36,872 bases of DNA from Treponema sp. Its GTDB lineage: Bacteria > Spirochaetota > Spirochaetia > Treponematales > Treponemataceae. The translations under genes were made by a program, and so were the position numbers. The stretch covers positions 1 to 36,872 of the forward strand of contig JAILBH010000023.1 in the NCBI GenBank assembly GCA_024681195.1. The letters are read 5' to 3'. Positions 14,668 to 24,100 of this stretch are shown in pieces. Under the pieces are notes generated by a model, which made no database searches, was not told the DNA's origin, and was given only the letters and a program-made list of their open reading frames with translations. Numbering within the stretch: position 1 is the stretch's first letter; each line of letters starts with the position of its first letter.

Positions 14668-15279
14668 CTATCTTACGCGGCCTGTTAATTTAAGAACAAC
14701 GGAAGTTACATGCGCTTCCATCTCTACAATTCTGCGGTTTACACGCGAAACAAAGTAATTATGAAAAATTACTGATGGAATTGAAACAATCAAACCGGCT
14801 ACTGTTGTCACCAGGGCTTCGGCAATGGCACCTGCAAGCAAAGCAGGATCTCCCCTTGACCCACCGGCTCCAAGTACACCAAAAGCCTTGATATTACCGG
14901 TTACAGTTCCTAAAAGCCCAAGCAGGGTTGCAATGTTTGCAATTGTTCCAAGCGGAGTTAAGAAATGCTCAAAGCGTGGAACTACAAAATCCATTTCGGC
15001 TTCTACAAGGTCACGGATATCGCGTTCTTCGTAGCGGCGGCAATCTATGGCCTTTTTAATTACCTGAGACATTGGAGTGTCGGCCTGGGCACAAGCAACT
15101 CCACAGGCTTCAAAGTCGCCTACAGCCAATGATGCATTTACATTCTGCATGAGCTTTTCATCGCGCTTACGGATGCTTGCAAAATAAATGCAGCGTTCAA
15201 CTATAATAAAGGTTGCAATGATTCCGCAAAGAATAATTGGAATCATCAAAAAACCACCAGATTTTAATGTCTCTATCAT
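14668..15279 (-). CDS. exbB: ExbB/TolQ/MotA-family proton channel
   Basis: 203 residues with three membrane helices (about 10-32, 112-134 and 152-175). The second and third carry the family signature TLLGLLGTVTGNIKAFG, then DPALLAGAIAEALVTTVAGL and IVSIPSVIFHNYF. The length suits ExbB/TolQ. It forms a pentameric channel around the ExbD dimer and converts proton flow into motion. GGAGGA upstream supports the start. It follows the outer-membrane barrel gene by 34 nt and precedes exbD by 8 nt. Confidence 0.94.
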   Translation of the reverse strand: MIETLKSGGFLMIPIILCGIIATFIIVERCIYFASIRKRDEKLMQNVNASLAVGDFEACGVACAQADTPMSQVIKKAIDCRRYEERDIRDLVEAEMDFVVPRFEHFLTPLGTIANIATLLGLLGTVTGNIKAFGVLGAGGSRGDPALLAGAIAEALVTTVAGLIVSIPSVIFHNYFVSRVNRRIVEMEAHVTSVVLKLTGRVR

Positions 15280-15313
15280 TTAGATCCTCCAGATATATAT
15301 TGGTAAACTATCA

Positions 15314-16957
15314 TTAAAACAAGAATTGAACAAGAAGCATTGCATTTCCTGTACAGGCTGCATACTGGCCGGCAAAAAGCCGTTCTTCTGCACCCAAAAG
15401 CTTAATCATATCATTTACGCTTAATACAATGCGTACGGCAGAAGAAGCCTGAATATAACCTTCCAGATTGATTAATGGCTTGTTGTCTTTTGCATCAAGA
15501 AGGTAAGAAGTATCAAGAGAAGCGCCCCAAAGTCCCTTCTGGCTCTGCAATGAGAAGCTTACCGAGAAGGTGTGTTTATTCTGCAAAACCGGTACATCTA
15601 TCCAGTTTGCGTGATAAGCTGCTGTTGCTGCAAAAAGCTTATACTTCCAGGTAAAAGAAAAATCTGTATAAAACTCAAGATTATTTTTTGGAGAAAAACC
15701 ATACAATCCACTTGTAAGTGACTGAGGTGTATAATCAGGTGTCCACATTCCGTTTCCAAAAGCTGTATTAGAATAGCCGGCTGAAACATTACCGGTAAAA
15801 GAAGCCTTGAGTGGAACCAAAAGCTTTAACTGACCAAACCAGTTAGAAGACTCAGTAGAAAATTCTTTGAGCCCCGAAAAATTATAAAGCCGTTCCAGCT
15901 CCGAAGTTGTATAACGCTTTGACTTAAGTCCTCCGGTCAAAGAAAGATTAAGCTTTCTGTCAGAAAAATAAACCGGAAGGACCGCATCAAGTCCAACAGT
16001 AAAAGGAGGAATTACCTTATTGTCTCCAATATAGTTTCCAAAAACTACACCTGCATCTGCATAAACTTTGAGCTTATCATTTTTCCAGGCAAAATTAATT
16101 CCAGCCTGACCGCGGTTTGTTACCTTATCCCAGGCTTCCATATTGTAAAGAGCTGCAAAACCAACATTAAAACCATTGTGTTCCCACGAAAGCTTAAGCT
16201 CAGGATCAACGGTTACCCTGGATGTATTTATTATCCATTCAGGAACATTAAAATCTTCTGTTGTATTTTTTGTGATATCTGCAAAACGATAATAAAACTC
16301 TGAATCAATAATAAAGTCCAGTTTAAAGTCCTGGGCAAAATTCCAGGCAAGGGCGGCCTGTCCCGAAACCGCATCCTGATTATTTGCCGCAACGCCTTCT
16401 ACCTTTGTCTGAAACCCGTTACCAATATCTTCATATTTTCCCGAAAGCTTAAAATCAAGATTTGAACGTATAAATTCTTTCTGAAGTTCTATTGCTGTAT
16501 TTTTTGTACTGTAGCCGTCTGCAAGATTATGTCCTGCAAAACCAGAAGCAGAATAGTGATCAAAAGAAATACTAAAAGGATCTGCACCAATAATTCTTGA
16601 AACTTCAAAATTGCCGGAAAAAGAAGCCGGATATCCGCCACCCATCTGGCCCGAAGCATAGATATCTTTTTCATCAGAAGTTGCAGCTGCAGCGGCAACT
16701 TCTCCATCTGCATTTACAGAAACTGCAGGCAGAACCGGAACCAGGTCTCCGGAACTAAAATTATAATCGAGTACGTCTTCAAACTCTGGAGCCGGAGCTG
16801 TTTCTTCGTCCCCTCCATCTGAGCTTACAACTGTAGTCAAATCCGGAAGCTCAATCTGTGAGCTCTGCGATTCCTGTGAGCTTTGAGAAAATCCGTTTGA
16901 ACATAAGAGCAGAATTATCAATGCACAGGCTGTTTTAATCAAAAAATGCTTTTTCAT
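15314..16957 (-). CDS. Predicted outer-membrane beta-barrel protein
   Basis: 547 residues. A Sec signal peptide (residues 1-25, ending SNGFSQ) is followed by a Ser/Gln-rich linker. About 400 residues of alternating strands come next, each of 9-12 residues with aromatic girdles, e.g. LKVYADAGVVFGNYIG, FSLQSQKGLWGASLDTSYLL and KLNLSLTGGLKSKRY. The final residues, MLLVQFLF, end in phenylalanine with alternating hydrophobics, the usual BAM recognition signal of barrels. I do not recognise a named family. It shows no TonB plug domain, so it does not look like a classical receptor. Its place between the TPR gene and exbB suggests it is the outer-membrane end of that machine. Confidence 0.72.
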   Translation of the reverse strand: MKKHFLIKTACALIILLLCSNGFSQSSQESQSSQIELPDLTTVVSSDGGDEETAPAPEFEDVLDYNFSSGDLVPVLPAVSVNADGEVAAAAATSDEKDIYASGQMGGGYPASFSGNFEVSRIIGADPFSISFDHYSASGFAGHNLADGYSTKNTAIELQKEFIRSNLDFKLSGKYEDIGNGFQTKVEGVAANNQDAVSGQAALAWNFAQDFKLDFIIDSEFYYRFADITKNTTEDFNVPEWIINTSRVTVDPELKLSWEHNGFNVGFAALYNMEAWDKVTNRGQAGINFAWKNDKLKVYADAGVVFGNYIGDNKVIPPFTVGLDAVLPVYFSDRKLNLSLTGGLKSKRYTTSELERLYNFSGLKEFSTESSNWFGQLKLLVPLKASFTGNVSAGYSNTAFGNGMWTPDYTPQSLTSGLYGFSPKNNLEFYTDFSFTWKYKLFAATAAYHANWIDVPVLQNKHTFSVSFSLQSQKGLWGASLDTSYLLDAKDNKPLINLEGYIQASSAVRIVLSVNDMIKLLGAEERLFAGQYAACTGNAMLLVQFLF

Positions 16958-16973
16958 ATTTTCTCCACCATCC

Positions 16974-19751
16974 CTATTTCAAAAGATTCATAACCTTCTT
17001 GCCCTGTTTAGTATCAGGATAAAGCTCTACAAGAAGGTTTGCAGTAACGCGGGCATCTCCAGTCATTCCCGCAGCAACAAATGCATCTACAGCAGAATAA
17101 AGTACAGAAGCAGCGTTATCAGCATTCCCTGCCCCACCAGCTCTATAGTATTCTGCAGCTTTTAAATAATATTCTGCTGCCTGCTGATTCTGTCCTCTGT
17201 CGTGATAATAAACAGCAACACATTCAGCATTCTGTGCAGCAAAGGTCATTTCATCTGAGTCCTTCTGATAATTCAAAAGTTCTTTTGCAAGCTCAAAAGC
17301 TTCCTTTTGATTACCCTTCTGGATATAAAGCTGAACAAGCTCGGAACCTGTATTGCGTCCCTTTTTGGTAGAGGTTTTTCCGTTTCTTTCATAAGCTGTA
17401 GTTTTTTCTACAATTGTACGGTCGTCTCCACCAACAATTCTTTCCAGCTCCACAATGCGCTGTCCCATTCCATCGGACTCTGCCTGGCTTTTAAATTTTT
17501 GAACCAGCAGCCTTGCAGTAATGAGGGCGTTTGTGTAATCTTCCTGAGCATAATATGCCTGCAAAAGATTTTTATAAGCACCATAAGAATAAATACTGTC
17601 CGGATATTTGGAAACAAGAGTATTGTTCTGCATAATTGCCGGATCATATTTCTGGAGCTTCATATTACAGTCACCGCTAAAATAATAAGCTGCATCTGAA
17701 TACTTTCCGTTTACAAAACTGTAAATATAATTTGTAAAGTGGCTTTCGGCCTCTGCATACTTTCCGGCAGAATAATAGACCTCACCGCTGCGGTAAGAAG
17801 CATCTTCGGCAGCCTGAGTTCCTGCAAAGCGTTTTACAATTGTCTGATAAGTCTGATCTGCGTTATTAAGGTCGCCCTTCTTTTCGTAAATCTTTGCCGA
17901 AGTCATAAGACATTGAAGTGCAAAATCATCAGTGTCTTTTGTATAAATAGAAAGCAGCTTAAGTGCGCTGTCATAGTCTTTATTATCACTGTAAATTTCG
18001 GCACAGTAAATGATGGAGCTTTGCTGCTGCTGTGGAGTCATTGCAGCGCTGATCATTCCCTGAGCCATAACCGCAGCCTTTTGAATCTGAGAAGTCATGA
18101 GCGCAGACTTAGCCGCATATTCATAGGCACGGTAGCGGAAAGAATCGCGTTCTGTATAAGTTTTTGCGTAATCAGAAAAGACCACATATGAATCATTGTA
18201 GGCTGCCGTTTTATAAAGACTTAAGCCCCTGTAAAAGACAGCAGTCTTTGATTTTGGATATTGCTTAAGATAATTTGCAGCAGTTGAATAGCTTCCAAGA
18301 TTAAAGTCACAGAGCCCCGCAATATATGCAGAAAGATTATGCTTTACAGAAAGTGCTTCAGTCTTTGCTTCCTGCCATTTTTTGAGCCGGTACAAAACCT
18401 TGGCATATTCAATTCTTTCGTCGGAACTAAGCGCCTTCTTTTTATTAAGCTTTTCATATTCCGTGGCAGCCTGGCTATAGTTTCCGTTTTTTGCAAGAAG
18501 TGAAGCATAAAGCTTTGCGCAATCTGTATCCTTTGAAAAAGGCGCAACAATTGTTTCTGCAAGGGCTGCATCTGTTTTAGAAAGCAGATACCCCGCAGTA
18601 TAAGCATCTCCAGCACCAGGTGCTTTAATCTTCTGATACAATTCATAAATCTCAAAAGCCGCAGCTTTGTCCACCGTTAAAGCCTTTGCGCCAGCCAGTT
18701 CAAAAGCCCGGCAGTGCAGCAGCAAAGAGTTATATGAATCTAACGCGCCTTCCAAAGTTGAATTTTCAAAGCGCTCCTGATTTTGTAAGAGCAGCTCCCG
18801 TACTCCGGCTGCAGCGGAAGTTCCTTTTGTGTCCAAAGCTATTTTTTGCTCGTAAATAAATACGGCGAGCAGAATGTCTTCGTTCTGGGATTGGGAGGCC
18901 AGTTTAAAATATGAAGAGGCGGATGCATAGTCTTTTTTGGAATAGGCGGCGACGCCAAGATTCAGGCGGAATTCTGCAAGCATTTCCTTAAATTCAGGAT
19001 TGTCATTGCTGTTCAAAACCGCATAAGCTTTTTCTACCTGACCTTTTTTTTCATAAGCATCGGCTGCATAAATTGCAAGCGCACAATAAACCTTGTCCGA
19101 AAACCTTTCCTTTGGCAAATCAGAAAAAAGCTTTATTGTCTTATCAAACTGGCTTGTACTGTTGTAAGAAAAACAAAGCTTTTGAATTATTTCGTCATAT
19201 TCATCCTGAGTATAGTTTGTTCCATTTTGAACAACATATTCCAAAAGTGGAATTGCCTTATCATACTGTTCCATAAAAAAGTAGATACGACCGGAATAGA
19301 AAATGGAAGGATAATAAAATTCCTTTTTGTTTTCCTTATTCTCTACCTCGCAGGCTGTATGAAAAGCATTAAGTGCGCTGATATAATCCTTATCGTAGTA
19401 ATTAGCGCGGCCAAGATAATACCAGCATTTTGCATAAGCTTCGTTTCCAATATGAATAGACGAAAGAACTTTTGCAAGGGTTTCTTCTGCCATTTCATAG
19501 CGGTTTAAAATTATAAGCGCATTTGCTTTTTCTATACGGGCAGAAACAATAAATACAGACTGAGGATAAAGCTTTTCCAAAAGCTCAGTCTGTTCAATTA
19601 CACCAGGATAATATTTTGCATTAGAAAAAATATTAATTTCGTTGTAAATATCCAGTTCAGAAGGCCCCGAAGCCTGTGCAAAAGCAGCAGAGCCGCCAAA
19701 GAAGGTCAAAGCCATCAGAAAAGAAAAGATAAAAATCGATTTATTTTTCAT
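16974..19751 (-). CDS. Secreted/periplasmic TPR-repeat protein
   Basis: 925 residues. Signal peptide (1-25, cleavage near SAAFAQA) and then TPR/Sel1-like helical pairs over almost the whole length, e.g. AEETLAKVLSSIHIGNEAYA, YYLGRANYYDKDYISALNAF, YEQYDKAIPLLEY-type units. From about residue 600 the repeats resemble the CpoB/YbgF and BamD style (YQTIVKRFAGTQAAEDASYR, SGEVYYSAGKYAEAESHF, NTLVSKYPDSIYSYGAYKNL). It is probably a periplasmic scaffold or adaptor. In Tol-Pal loci a TPR protein, CpoB, has a comparable place. The start lacks a ribosome-binding site; a 13-bp dyad, AGTAAA-T-TTTACT (19755-19767), lies right before it. A short overlapping frame from an ATG at about 19772 could couple translation, but this is speculative. 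Confidence 0.85.
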   Translation of the reverse strand: MKNKSIFIFSFLMALTFFGGSAAFAQASGPSELDIYNEINIFSNAKYYPGVIEQTELLEKLYPQSVFIVSARIEKANALIILNRYEMAEETLAKVLSSIHIGNEAYAKCWYYLGRANYYDKDYISALNAFHTACEVENKENKKEFYYPSIFYSGRIYFFMEQYDKAIPLLEYVVQNGTNYTQDEYDEIIQKLCFSYNSTSQFDKTIKLFSDLPKERFSDKVYCALAIYAADAYEKKGQVEKAYAVLNSNDNPEFKEMLAEFRLNLGVAAYSKKDYASASSYFKLASQSQNEDILLAVFIYEQKIALDTKGTSAAAGVRELLLQNQERFENSTLEGALDSYNSLLLHCRAFELAGAKALTVDKAAAFEIYELYQKIKAPGAGDAYTAGYLLSKTDAALAETIVAPFSKDTDCAKLYASLLAKNGNYSQAATEYEKLNKKKALSSDERIEYAKVLYRLKKWQEAKTEALSVKHNLSAYIAGLCDFNLGSYSTAANYLKQYPKSKTAVFYRGLSLYKTAAYNDSYVVFSDYAKTYTERDSFRYRAYEYAAKSALMTSQIQKAAVMAQGMISAAMTPQQQQSSIIYCAEIYSDNKDYDSALKLLSIYTKDTDDFALQCLMTSAKIYEKKGDLNNADQTYQTIVKRFAGTQAAEDASYRSGEVYYSAGKYAEAESHFTNYIYSFVNGKYSDAAYYFSGDCNMKLQKYDPAIMQNNTLVSKYPDSIYSYGAYKNLLQAYYAQEDYTNALITARLLVQKFKSQAESDGMGQRIVELERIVGGDDRTIVEKTTAYERNGKTSTKKGRNTGSELVQLYIQKGNQKEAFELAKELLNYQKDSDEMTFAAQNAECVAVYYHDRGQNQQAAEYYLKAAEYYRAGGAGNADNAASVLYSAVDAFVAAGMTGDARVTANLLVELYPDTKQGKKVMNLLK

Positions 19752-19783
19752 GACAGTAAATTTTACTAAACCTCATCGCTTAA

Positions 19784-21148
19784 TTAATCCGGGAAAAATC
19801 TGTCGCTAGCCCTTGCTCTTGTAAGATATACAAAATCTCCGGCATAAAGATTACAAAAATCTTCGAGCGAAACCGACCTTCCATTCATAAAAACAAAGCA
19901 ACCAAAGGATTTGTTACTAAAATATGGGAAAAATGCGACACAATCATTGAATACCTTAACCTCTGGAGATACGGTTTTGTCGGTCTCGCGGATTGCACCA
20001 AAATAGAAATTTCCGGGTTCTGTTGCAGCAAGAATATAAAGCAGAGACTTTAAGCCTTCTGCATCGTAGCCGGAATCTTCTATAAAAGTAACTGTATTTT
20101 TAGTTCCTGCTCCGTTAATTGCCGCAGCAAATGGATTTACAGTTACATCTACACCAGAATCTTTATACAGATAAACCTTACCTGTATTTACCGAAACTAT
20201 TGCCGAAGCAACGTTACGAATCCAGTTCAAAGAAAAGAACAGATTATATTTTTGCGAAAGAACACCCTGGTAGCCGTTTTCTTTAAGACTTACAGTTTCT
20301 ACCAGCAAAGGAGCTCTGTTCAATTTACTGCCTGCAACAGGTTCTACAAGTCCGTCGGCAATCCATTTAATAAAGCCTGCAGAAGAAAGATACAACTTTG
20401 AAGGATCAATATCTCCCTTAGTAAATGGTTTGCCGCTTATAACCTGAACAAGCTCGTTGTTTTCATCATAAATTGCATCCGGCACATACATAATTTTTCC
20501 AAGATTTTTCTGGATCATGCCGGCCATCTGTAAAACACTGCCGTATTTATCATCATCAACAGTTACATACTTCCACGGAAGAGAAACAGCTGTCAAATTA
20601 AGAATATCTTCAAAAGAAAGTGAATAAAGAGCTTCGAACGAAACTCCGGTTGGAGCACCCTTTGCCGCATAATTTCCAAAAATAATCATATCTGCAAGAG
20701 AGCTTTTTCCATAAGGAGTAAACTGAACGTACACATCGCTGTTTGTAGAAAAATACCAGCGGATACGGATTGGAGAACCGGTCTTTTTATCGCAGATTAA
20801 AACCCAGCTGCCAGGAGCATCCCCCGGATAAATTTCCTGCTGTTCGTTATTTACACCAAGGCTCGAATAAACCTTTACATTTATAACTGCACATGGAGCA
20901 ACATAAATCATATATGTAGAATCTGATTCTTCCAAACGAACCTGAAACTTCTGTCCGGCATTATTATCATAAATTTCGGGAAGATTCATGCGCACTGCTT
21001 CAAGCGAAGCATCAAACCAGCGCTCCTTTAAAGTTTTACGAATTTCTGACGAATCCGGGATTCCCCATGAATTATAAGCTGCAAAAACTGGAGCAACAAA
21101 AGTCAGTAAAATAAAACTACAAAGAATTGTTCTGTTCAGTTTCTTCAT
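19784..21148 (-). CDS. Secreted protein of unknown function
   Basis: 454 residues from the ATG at 21148. This start is preferred over an in-frame GTG three codons earlier because GGTGA lies 5 nt before the ATG and matches the anti-Shine-Dalgarno sequence. A signal peptide (about 1-24, ending APVFAA) indicates export. The mature protein is mixed alpha/beta, with strands such as YMIYVAPCAVINVKVYSS and SWVLICDKKTGSPIRIRWYF. I do not recognise a family. It has one pair of cysteines far apart and no lipobox. It lies between the giant activase (10 nt gap) and the periplasmic TPR gene (32 nt gap), so it may be part of the envelope machine. No function is assigned. Confidence 0.75.
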   Translation of the reverse strand: MKKLNRTILCSFILLTFVAPVFAAYNSWGIPDSSEIRKTLKERWFDASLEAVRMNLPEIYDNNAGQKFQVRLEESDSTYMIYVAPCAVINVKVYSSLGVNNEQQEIYPGDAPGSWVLICDKKTGSPIRIRWYFSTNSDVYVQFTPYGKSSLADMIIFGNYAAKGAPTGVSFEALYSLSFEDILNLTAVSLPWKYVTVDDDKYGSVLQMAGMIQKNLGKIMYVPDAIYDENNELVQVISGKPFTKGDIDPSKLYLSSAGFIKWIADGLVEPVAGSKLNRAPLLVETVSLKENGYQGVLSQKYNLFFSLNWIRNVASAIVSVNTGKVYLYKDSGVDVTVNPFAAAINGAGTKNTVTFIEDSGYDAEGLKSLLYILAATEPGNFYFGAIRETDKTVSPEVKVFNDCVAFFPYFSNKSFGCFVFMNGRSVSLEDFCNLYAGDFVYLTRARASDRFFPD

Positions 21149-21158
21149 TTTTCTCACC

Positions 21159-24100
21159 TTATTCGGCAGGATCTACATCGGTAGCACCCTCTGCCCTGCT
21201 GATTTCGCCCTTTACAAGAGTTCCATCACTTAATTTTATCATACCTTCTGCATTTTCGTCAGGATGTTTTCCAACAGGCGCATTCGAAAGCAGAAGCTTA
21301 AGTCTGTTAAGCTGATTTACCTCTGAACTGCCCGGATCATAATCAATTGCACTGATATTTGCATCCGGGAATCTTCTTCTAAGCTCCTTAATCATACCCT
21401 TGCCGGTAACATGGTTTGGAAGACATGCAAACGGCTGTACACAGGCAATACTTGGAGCTCCCTGATGAATGAGCTCAACCATCTCGGCAGTCAGGAACCA
21501 GCCTTCACCAGTTTGATTACCAAGCTGTACTATATCATCGACACCTTTCATCAAATCATAAATAGATGAAGGGGCTTCAAAACGTTTACTCTGCTTAAGA
21601 TAAAGCTTCATCTGCTTGCGGTAAAGCTCCAGCGCCCAGATAAGCATTCTTGCGCGGCGTTCTTTCTTTTTAGAAAGCTTAAGATCTTTATGACGGATAA
21701 TATCAACCGAGAATGAATAGAAGAAAAAGTCTGCAAGATCCGGCATTACACATTCTGCACCTTCTTTTTCTATTGTATCTACAATATGATTGTTTGCCGT
21801 AGGATGGAACTTAACAAGGATTTCTCCTACAACACCAACACGAGGCTTTTTAATTGGCTTAAGCGGAAGTCTGTCAAAATCCCGTACAATTCCTTTTAAA
21901 AGCTTGTGATAACCTACCCAGCCGGCCTGATTTTTAAAGAGCTTTTCGGCCCTTGCATTCCATTTTTCATAAAGCTGATTAGCGCTTCCAGAAACAGCTT
22001 CATAAGGACGAACTCTGTAAAGAACTCTCATAAAGAGGTCGCCGACCATTACTGATTTTACAAGCTTATCAATAAGTGTAACTGTAAGCTTAAAGCCAGG
22101 GTTTGTTTCAAGACCAAGTGCGCTAAGACTGATTACAGGAATATGTCCCCAGCCTGCATCATTCAGAGCACGGCGTATAAATCCAATATAGTTTGTAGCA
22201 CGACAGCCGCCACCGGTTTGAGAAATCAAAAGACTCACGTGATTCAAATCGTACTTACCGCTTTCCAAAGCTGCCATCATCTGGCCTACAACCATAATAG
22301 AAGGATAGCAGGCGTCATTGTTTACAAAACGCAATCCGGCATCTACAGCCTTAGGATCTACTGCTTCCAGAACTACAAAATTATAGCCGGCAGATTCAAA
22401 GGCTTTTTTAAGAAGGCGGAAATGAATTGGCGACATTTGAGGAGCGATGATTGTATGTGTATACTTCATCTCTTCTGTAAATATAACTCGTGAATAAGCA
22501 GATGTACGGAAGGTCTGTTTTACCTTATTACGGCGACGGGCCTTTACAGCTGCAATAAGCGAGCGGATACGGATTCGTACTGCACCAAGGTTACTTCCCT
22601 CATCAATCTTAATAAGAGTGTACATTCTGTTTTTAGCACGCAGAATTTCATCAACCTGATCTGCGGTTACGGCATCCAGTCCGCAGCCAAAAGATGTAAG
22701 CTGAACCAGCTCCAGCGAAGGCATTTCTGAAACAAACTGAGCAGCCCTGTAAAGTCGGTTATGATAAGTCCATTGGTCTACAATTCTGAGCGGACGCTCA
22801 ATTTTTCCAAGATGAGCGATTGAGTCTTCGGTAAATACAGCAAGACCAAGTCCGTGAATCATCTCCGGAATACCGTGATTAATTTCGGGATCAAGGTGAT
22901 AAGGTCGTCCAGCAAGAACAATACCGCTTCCGCCCTTTGTGATTACTTCTTCAAGAGCTTCTTCTCCTGCCTGCTGAATATCTATCTTAAATTTTTCCTG
23001 CTCTGCCCAGGCCTTATCTACAGCGTCAAAAATCTTTTCTTTTGTAAGCGTTGTAAACTTTGGCAAAAGCTCTTCGCAAAGTCGTTCAGCGAGTGCTTCT
23101 TTATCATAAATAGGCAGGAACGGATCCATAAAAAGAATAGACGGATCTTGTCTTAAAACTTCAATATTATTTCTAAGAACTTCCGGATAACTTGTTACAA
23201 TAGGACAGTTGTAGTGGTTTCCGGCTCCGGCGTCTTCAATTTTTTCATATGGTGCGCATGGATAAAATATAAATTTAATTCCACGCTGAAGAAGAGACTC
23301 TACATGTCCGTGGCTTATTTTTCCAGGATAGCAAACAGACTCTGACGGAATTGTTTCAAGACCTTTTTCGTAAACTTTGCGGCTTGAACGCTGACTCAAG
23401 ATTACGCGGAAGCCCAGCTCATTAAAGAAGGTAAACCACAGCGGATAATTTTCGTACATATTAAGTACACGAGGAATTCCTACATCACCAAGAGGTGCAT
23501 CTTCGGGTTTGCGTGGTACATAATGGAAAAGTCTCTTTGTCTTCCATTCAAAAAGATTTGGAAGCGGACCTGCATCATCATCATCAAGACCGGTATTAGT
23601 CTTATTGCTTGCATCCAGAATCTTGTGAGTTTTCTGATCTTCTATTTCTGCACCCTTTTCACAGCGGTTACCTGTAATAAAGGTTCGTTTTTCTGTACCT
23701 GTAGAGAAGGTATTGATTGTAAGCAGACAGTTATTCTGACACTTACCACAGCGGCGGAGCTCCAGATCTACATGGAAATTTTCCAGCTGTTCGAGTGTAG
23801 CAAGATGTGACCGCACATCATGAACAGTACCTTCCGGCTCTCCAGGCTGAGGCATCATCAAATCCTGCCACTGGTCACAGGCAATTAAGGCAGAACCGTA
23901 TGCCCCCATAAGCCCCGCAACATCAGGACGATAAACTTCTACACCGGCAATTTTTTCAAAAGCGCGGAGAATTGCATCATTAAAGAAAGTTCCACCCTGT
24001 ACAACAACCTTTGTACCAATATCACTTGCCTTGCGAAGCTTAATTACTTTGAACAGTGCGTTCTTAATTACAGAATAAGAAAGGCCGGCTGCAATGTCGG

